Source: Bacillota bacterium
GTDB lineage: Bacteria > Bacillota > Clostridia > Oscillospirales > Oscillospiraceae
Direction of reading: 5' to 3'
DNA: 33,503 nucleotides
Assembly: GCA_021770445.1 (NCBI GenBank)
Contig: JAETQY010000024.1
Location: forward strand, 1 to 33,503
Position 1 is the first letter of the stretch, and every line of letters starts with the position of its first letter. The translations under genes and the position numbers were made by a program. This document shows positions 29,246 through 33,503 of this stretch, in pieces. The notes beneath the pieces are model-generated. The model was not told where the DNA came from. It ran no database searches and worked only from the letters and a program-made list of their open reading frames with translations.

Positions 29246-32200
29246 TTAGGCATCCAAATCTTTCATAGCATTAATGATGTTGCGGATAGTCTTATACCAA
29301 CCAGAGGAAGACTGCGCACACGCTGTGTCGCCACCCGCCCAAGTAATCTGGACGTAAGGATCATCAAGTGCGGTGCCATCCTCATCTTTATTGACATACC
29401 AGATCTCTGTGTCCTTTGTAAAGGTGTAGGTACCATCGGGATCATCTTTACCATTACTGGTAGCATAGTATGCCAAAGTAGAGCCGGCTTTCATTGTAAT
29501 GTGCATTGTACTGAAAGTAGAGGTCTTGTCCAGATTAAGTGTTTTTCCAGCCTTAACTACGATCTCGGGGGCATTCAGTCCACCCGTGCTGGTCACATCA
29601 ATGTCGTGGTCAACAGTGACGCTGCCGCTGACATTCCAGACGCTATCTACCTCATCGACCTCCGCACTGAAGGTGAGGTTGGAGGGATTGCCGGAGTCGG
29701 CATCGCCAATCGTTCCGGTAAAGGAAGAACCGGGTTTTGCTACGACTTCCTCTGTCATGACATTGTTTCCACCATTGGTCGGACCAGCGATCTCGGTAGT
29801 GCCGCCGCCAGTAACAGGCTCGGTGACCTGGCTGGGATTCTCTTCGGTAGCATCGCTGCCAATCTCAACCTTGCCACCCGCGTCAACGCTGACAGGGGCC
29901 TTTACATCTCCGGGCACGGACACACTGCCCCCGTTCGGAATCTGGGTCGGGGCTTCCAAGTCGCCATCCAGTTCAACCTTGCCAGAAGTGACAGGCGCCC
30001 CAACGCCATCGACTGCAATGCTGGCCAGAACGTTGCCAAACTGCCCCATCTTCATAGCGTAGTCCATGACCACAACCTCGGAGACGCCATTCCCGTCCAG
30101 TTTAACCGTGAAGGTTCTCTTAGTACTGGATGTGGCGCCAAACAGAGAAGTGCCGGTAACATCGACCGTTAGGGTCAGTGTGCAATTCTTCAGACCACCC
30201 TCGCTGGTGAACTGGAGATACAGTTTCTCATTGTTGAAGTCATAAGCGCCCGCGATGGTCACGCCGTCAGCGGCGGAGGCAGTATCGGCGACCACCACAT
30301 CGGAGGTGATGGGCAGAGTGTCGCTAACAATGTTGTTGATCTGGCCGTTGGTCTCGACCCTGTCCCTGATCACAATGGTGATGGCCTGCCCGCCCTTGAT
30401 CAGCGCGTAGATCTCGAAGCTGACCTTGCCGTTGGCGTCCTTATTCAGGGTGGCCAGTACGGTATCCAGCTCGTTGCTGCCGGAGAACTCGGTGGTCTCG
30501 GAAGCGCCGTCGGTGGTCTTGATGAGGACGGTCTTCACGTCGGGATGGACGGGCACGCCCTTATCGTTGGCGTTGTCCACATGCAGGGTGTTGCCGACGA
30601 AGGAAGGATCAGCGTTGATTGCGGTGGACTTGAAGGCCACCAGGTCCTTGTTGGAGGTAGAGATGGTGTTCTCCAGGTTTGCAATATTGGTCTCATAGGC
30701 CGCGCCGGTGATGGCAGCACCCTTGTTGGCGCCGGTAACATAGTTGTCGCCGTTCAGCTTGATCTGGGCGATACTGTACTGAGGCAGGCTGACATTGTCG
30801 ATCACGGAGGGGGTGTCGCCCTTCTCATAGATCTTGCCGACCTCGCCGGTGTTCAGGTCGATGACCTCGCGGCTCCAGACCCACTCGCCGGCGGTAGCGG
30901 CCTTGGCGGAATCGGCCTCGAAGCGCTCCTCCTTGATGTCCTTGCTGTTGACCAGGACCAGGTTGGTGGCGATGCCGTTGTCCTCGCCGATGACGATGGA
31001 GGCGACCACATAGCCCTTGTTGTTAAACAGGGTGTACACGCCGGAGGGCATCAGATACTCGTTGGATGCACCGTCGGGCTTGGTGCCGGTGAACTTGTCG
31101 TAGATCTGAGCGCCGGTCCAGGTGGTCATGTCGGTGTTGGCGATGCCCACGGTGCGGGTGTCAACGCCGTTGATGATGGCCACATTGTCGTTGCCGCCGC
31201 TGATCGACATGCCGGGGCCGGCAGTCGCGGCGCCGGTGGAAGTATTCACGGAGTAGATGTTGGACATGTCCTCCTTGGACATGATGACGCCCATCTTGGC
31301 AGTCATGTACACGGAGCTCTCATTGCCGTAGACATAGCTGTAGCTGCCGGTGCCCCTCAGGGAGTAGTTCTTGATGTTGATGTCGTTACCCTTGGCGGCG
31401 CTGTTGATATAGGCAGCGTCGTGGAACTGGGCCACCTTGCCGGAGCCGGTGACCGCGGGATCATCGCACACCTGCTTCAGGGTGTACACGCCGTTGTTGT
31501 CCACGGAGTAGGTGCACCAGGTGTTCCACATGGAGCCGCCCTTGAAGTCGGTGTCCCAGGCCTTGGTGACAGTGTTGTACCGCTTGCTCTTCTCCATGTT
31601 GACCTTGATGCTGACGAAGGTGCCGTCCATCAGGATGCCGGCGGCGTCGGCGGTCTTGTTCTTCAGATCGCTGTTGCCCGCGTCGATACCGGTGAGGAAG
31701 ATGTAGTTGTTGTCCTCCTCCACGGCCTCGATACCGGCCAGATAGCCGTTCTTATCCAGATAGAGGTTGTAGTGCTTGTCGCGCAGGTTGGTAGCGCCGG
31801 AGACGCCGGTGAACTTATCCAGGGTCTCGAAGTCGTACTCGGCGGCGTTGTTGTACTTGATGGTGCTGCCCTCGGAGACGACGTAGTCGTTCTTGGCGAA
31901 GGCGGACAGGCTGGCGCTGGCCATGACCTCGGGCTCCTCCATGATCTGGATGGTGCCGTCGGCCACGTTGACCAGGATAATGTCGTCCTTCTTCACGTCG
32001 GCGATGTTGAAATCGTCGGCGGAGACGGTGACAGTGACCTTATCCTCCGCGCCGTCGGTCAGGGTCTTGACGAAGACGGGGTTGGCGGTGTTGCCCTTGT
32101 TGCTCAGACCGTACACATTATAAGTAGCGGTCTCGCGGGTGGCGTTGTAGTCGCCGGTGGCCTTGGCCAGATAGGTGTTGATCACGGAGATGTAGACCTG

Positions 32201-33322
32201 CTTATTGCCGGAGTCCACATACACCTCGGTGGTCACGCCGTTGCCGGTGCCGCCCACGGCGGACTTGTGGTTGCTGTTCAGATAGCCTTCATCAAAGTAG
32301 GCGTTGCCCAGCGCGGTCTTGTTGGTGTTGAGCACGCCGTCAACAGCGATGGTGAAGTCGTACTTGTTGCTGCCCTCGATCACGGACTTGGTCAGCACAT
32401 CGTAGATCATCTTGCCGGTGACCTTCTCGGTCCAGACCTGGCGCAGCAGCTCGTCCTTCACATAGGTGCCGATCTGCTTGCCGTCATACTCCCACTGACG
32501 GGCGGGACGCTGGAAGGCGTCGGTGGTGCTGATCAGGCGCAGCTTGCCGTTGTACAGGTGCTCGCCCAGCTCCACGGCGTAGCCGCTCAGGCTGGTAGCG
32601 GCGTTGCTGCCGCCCTCAACATCACTGATGGCCGTGGCGTAGGCGTCACCGCTGACGATGGTCTCGTAGGTGCGGGCGCCGCCGGAGATGACCACGCCGC
32701 CCTGGCCGCTGGTAACGTCGAAGGTGCCGTCGATGGTGTTGACCATGGGGGACTTCAGGGTGTTCAGGGCCAGCTGAGCCACCTGGTTCCGGTTCAGCGT
32801 CTCGTTGGGGTTGGAAGCCACGCCCTGGAACAGACGGAGCAGGTTGGCCTTGGAGGTCACAGGGGCGCGCCAGTCAGAGGCGCCCTTGGACAGGTCCTTG
32901 TACCCCAGGGCACGCAGCATCATGGCGGCGGCCTGGACGGCGGTCAGGTTCTTGCTGCCGCTGAAGGTGGTGGCGCTGGTGCCGGAGACCAGGCCGTTCT
33001 CATAGCAGGCGGCCACGTACTTGTCGGCCCAGGGGAAGACGTCGGTGAAGGGGTGGGAACCGACATAGTTGTCGGCAGTCTCAACGCCCAGCACCAGCTT
33101 GGCCATGATGACTGCCATCTCGTGACGGTTCACGGCGGCGTCAGGCCGGAAGTTGCCCCGATCGCCGATCATAACTTGGACGGCGTTCAGGACCTCAATG
33201 GCCTCGACGTTGTCGTTCTCGTCAACGTCGGGGTAGCTCGCGGCACTGGTGCCGACAACCATCATACCAAGCAGCATGACGGAGGCCAGAGCCAGGCTGA
33301 GAGCCCGCTTCAGGTTTCTCAT
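29246..33322 (-). CDS. SLH-domain S-layer protein, cassette 3
   Basis: A 1358-residue secreted surface protein and full-length paralogue of cassette 1. The signal peptide (1-28) and SLH repeats (about 29-78, 91-140, 150-195) are followed by a long region aligning to cassette 1 (for example YAVELGEHLYNGKLRL, PARQWEYDGK, VYVDSGNKQVYISVINTYLAKA). The C-terminal part of about 350 residues is unlike the others: Gly/Val/Asp-rich short repeats (GKVELDGDL, GSVSVPGDV, GKVEIGSD) suggest a beta-helix or beta-roll, then a final domain ending AMKDLDA. The DNA of this part (29246 to about 30300) is visibly more AT-rich with mixed codons. ATG 33322 follows AGAAGGAGG; the frame runs 53 codons further upstream but without signal-peptide logic. 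Confidence 0.93.
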   Translation of the reverse strand: MRNLKRALSLALASVMLLGMMVVGTSAASYPDVDENDNVEAIEVLNAVQVMIGDRGNFRPDAAVNRHEMAVIMAKLVLGVETADNYVGSHPFTDVFPWADKYVAACYENGLVSGTSATTFSGSKNLTAVQAAAMMLRALGYKDLSKGASDWRAPVTSKANLLRLFQGVASNPNETLNRNQVAQLALNTLKSPMVNTIDGTFDVTSGQGGVVISGGARTYETIVSGDAYATAISDVEGGSNAATSLSGYAVELGEHLYNGKLRLISTTDAFQRPARQWEYDGKQIGTYVKDELLRQVWTEKVTGKMIYDVLTKSVIEGSNKYDFTIAVDGVLNTNKTALGNAYFDEGYLNSNHKSAVGGTGNGVTTEVYVDSGNKQVYISVINTYLAKATGDYNATRETATYNVYGLSNKGNTANPVFVKTLTDGAEDKVTVTVSADDFNIADVKKDDIILVNVADGTIQIMEEPEVMASASLSAFAKNDYVVSEGSTIKYNNAAEYDFETLDKFTGVSGATNLRDKHYNLYLDKNGYLAGIEAVEEDNNYIFLTGIDAGNSDLKNKTADAAGILMDGTFVSIKVNMEKSKRYNTVTKAWDTDFKGGSMWNTWCTYSVDNNGVYTLKQVCDDPAVTGSGKVAQFHDAAYINSAAKGNDINIKNYSLRGTGSYSYVYGNESSVYMTAKMGVIMSKEDMSNIYSVNTSTGAATAGPGMSISGGNDNVAIINGVDTRTVGIANTDMTTWTGAQIYDKFTGTKPDGASNEYLMPSGVYTLFNNKGYVVASIVIGEDNGIATNLVLVNSKDIKEERFEADSAKAATAGEWVWSREVIDLNTGEVGKIYEKGDTPSVIDNVSLPQYSIAQIKLNGDNYVTGANKGAAITGAAYETNIANLENTISTSNKDLVAFKSTAINADPSFVGNTLHVDNANDKGVPVHPDVKTVLIKTTDGASETTEFSGSNELDTVLATLNKDANGKVSFEIYALIKGGQAITIVIRDRVETNGQINNIVSDTLPITSDVVVADTASAADGVTIAGAYDFNNEKLYLQFTSEGGLKNCTLTLTVDVTGTSLFGATSSTKRTFTVKLDGNGVSEVVVMDYAMKMGQFGNVLASIAVDGVGAPVTSGKVELDGDLEAPTQIPNGGSVSVPGDVKAPVSVDAGGKVEIGSDATEENPSQVTEPVTGGGTTEIAGPTNGGNNVMTEEVVAKPGSSFTGTIGDADSGNPSNLTFSAEVDEVDSVWNVSGSVTVDHDIDVTSTGGLNAPEIVVKAGKTLNLDKTSTFSTMHITMKAGSTLAYYATSNGKDDPDGTYTFTKDTEIWYVNKDEDGTALDDPYVQITWAGGDTACAQSSSGWYKTIRNIINAMKDLDA

Positions 33323-33340
33323 AGAGTGTTTCCTCCTTCT
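33258..33340 (-). repeat. Mate of the 83-bp inverted repeat at 22-104
   Basis: Exact reverse complement of 22-104. Beyond it, toward lower coordinates, the SLH-coding DNA stays highly similar to cassette 1. Confidence 0.9.
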
Positions 33341-33503
33341 AAATTGTTTGGGTCCGCTCTCCTTCGCGCCGGCGGCGGCTGGCCGGTCCCCGGTTCGCCA
33401 TCTCTGTGCCAAACTGCTCGGGAATACACAAAGTATTCCCTGCGCGTTTGACCCATTCTGGCTTGCCGGGCCCTCGCCCATCCATCCGCCCTCGCTCAGT
33501 CGA
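33341..33503. promoter_or_regulatory. Upstream region of the cassette 3 SLH gene
   Basis: No gene seen. An 8-bp inverted repeat GGGAATAC-ACAAA-GTATTCCC (33420-33440) lies about 100 bp before the start and could be an operator. No confident -35/-10 pair was found. The sequence differs from what precedes the cassette 1 gene, of which only 39 bases are present. Confidence 0.5.

Noticed and set aside
30545..33451. 968-codon open frame opposite the cassette 3 SLH gene
   Set aside because: Same antisense artefact, with His/Val/Gly/Asp-rich translation and no start signal.
33323..33481. 53-codon N-terminal extension of the cassette 3 SLH protein
   Set aside because: ATG 33322 has a perfect ribosome binding site and a signal peptide right after it, and matches the start of cassette 1. 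The extension would bury the signal peptide.

Overview
The window looks like chromosome from a GC-rich, gut-type member of the Clostridia (Oscillospiraceae, around Flavonifractor, Intestinimonas or Lawsonibacter). I infer this from the S-layer homology (SLH) proteins, strong AAGGAGG ribosome binding sites, the protein families present and the coding style. I cannot name the genus without a search.

Layout. Three giant SLH-domain surface proteins lie at 40-3957 (+), 14913-17978 (-) and 29246-33322 (-). Each is paired tail to tail, only 53-65 bp apart, with a small gene of one family that resembles the start of a phage tail-fibre protein (4023-4481, 14386-14847, 28752-29192). The first and last pairs are mirror images, so near-identical sequences face each other across the whole window. 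Between cassettes 1 and 2 is a cell-envelope region: a cation diffusion facilitator, an OmpR-type two-component system followed by an HtrA-like protease and a Nudix hydrolase, an LCP-family wall-polymer ligase, an ECF sigma factor with its membrane anti-sigma partner, and an FMN-dependent alpha-hydroxy-acid oxidase. Between cassettes 2 and 3 are an AT-rich two-gene island (an RlmN-like radical SAM enzyme and a two-TM protein), a TAXI-type TRAP transporter operon, and two two-component systems with LytTR regulators.

How the genes work together. The transporter operon is divergent from a LytS/LytR-type system. Their shared intergenic region carries three direct repeats spaced exactly 21 bp apart between the two promoters, which suggests this regulator controls the transporter and itself. 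The OmpR-type system heading an htrA gene resembles CssRS/HtrA-type secretion-stress circuits, and with the ECF pair and the LCP protein it makes an envelope-maintenance neighbourhood beside the S-layer genes.

Most unusual are (i) the threefold SLH/tail-fibre-like convergent cassette with a shared leader sequence and variable SLH 3' ends, which could be a surface-variation system, and (ii) the AT-rich radical SAM plus membrane-protein pair, joined by a TTGA stop/start overlap, which is a candidate uncharacterised accessory or defence module. I saw no tRNA, rRNA, CRISPR array or transposase.
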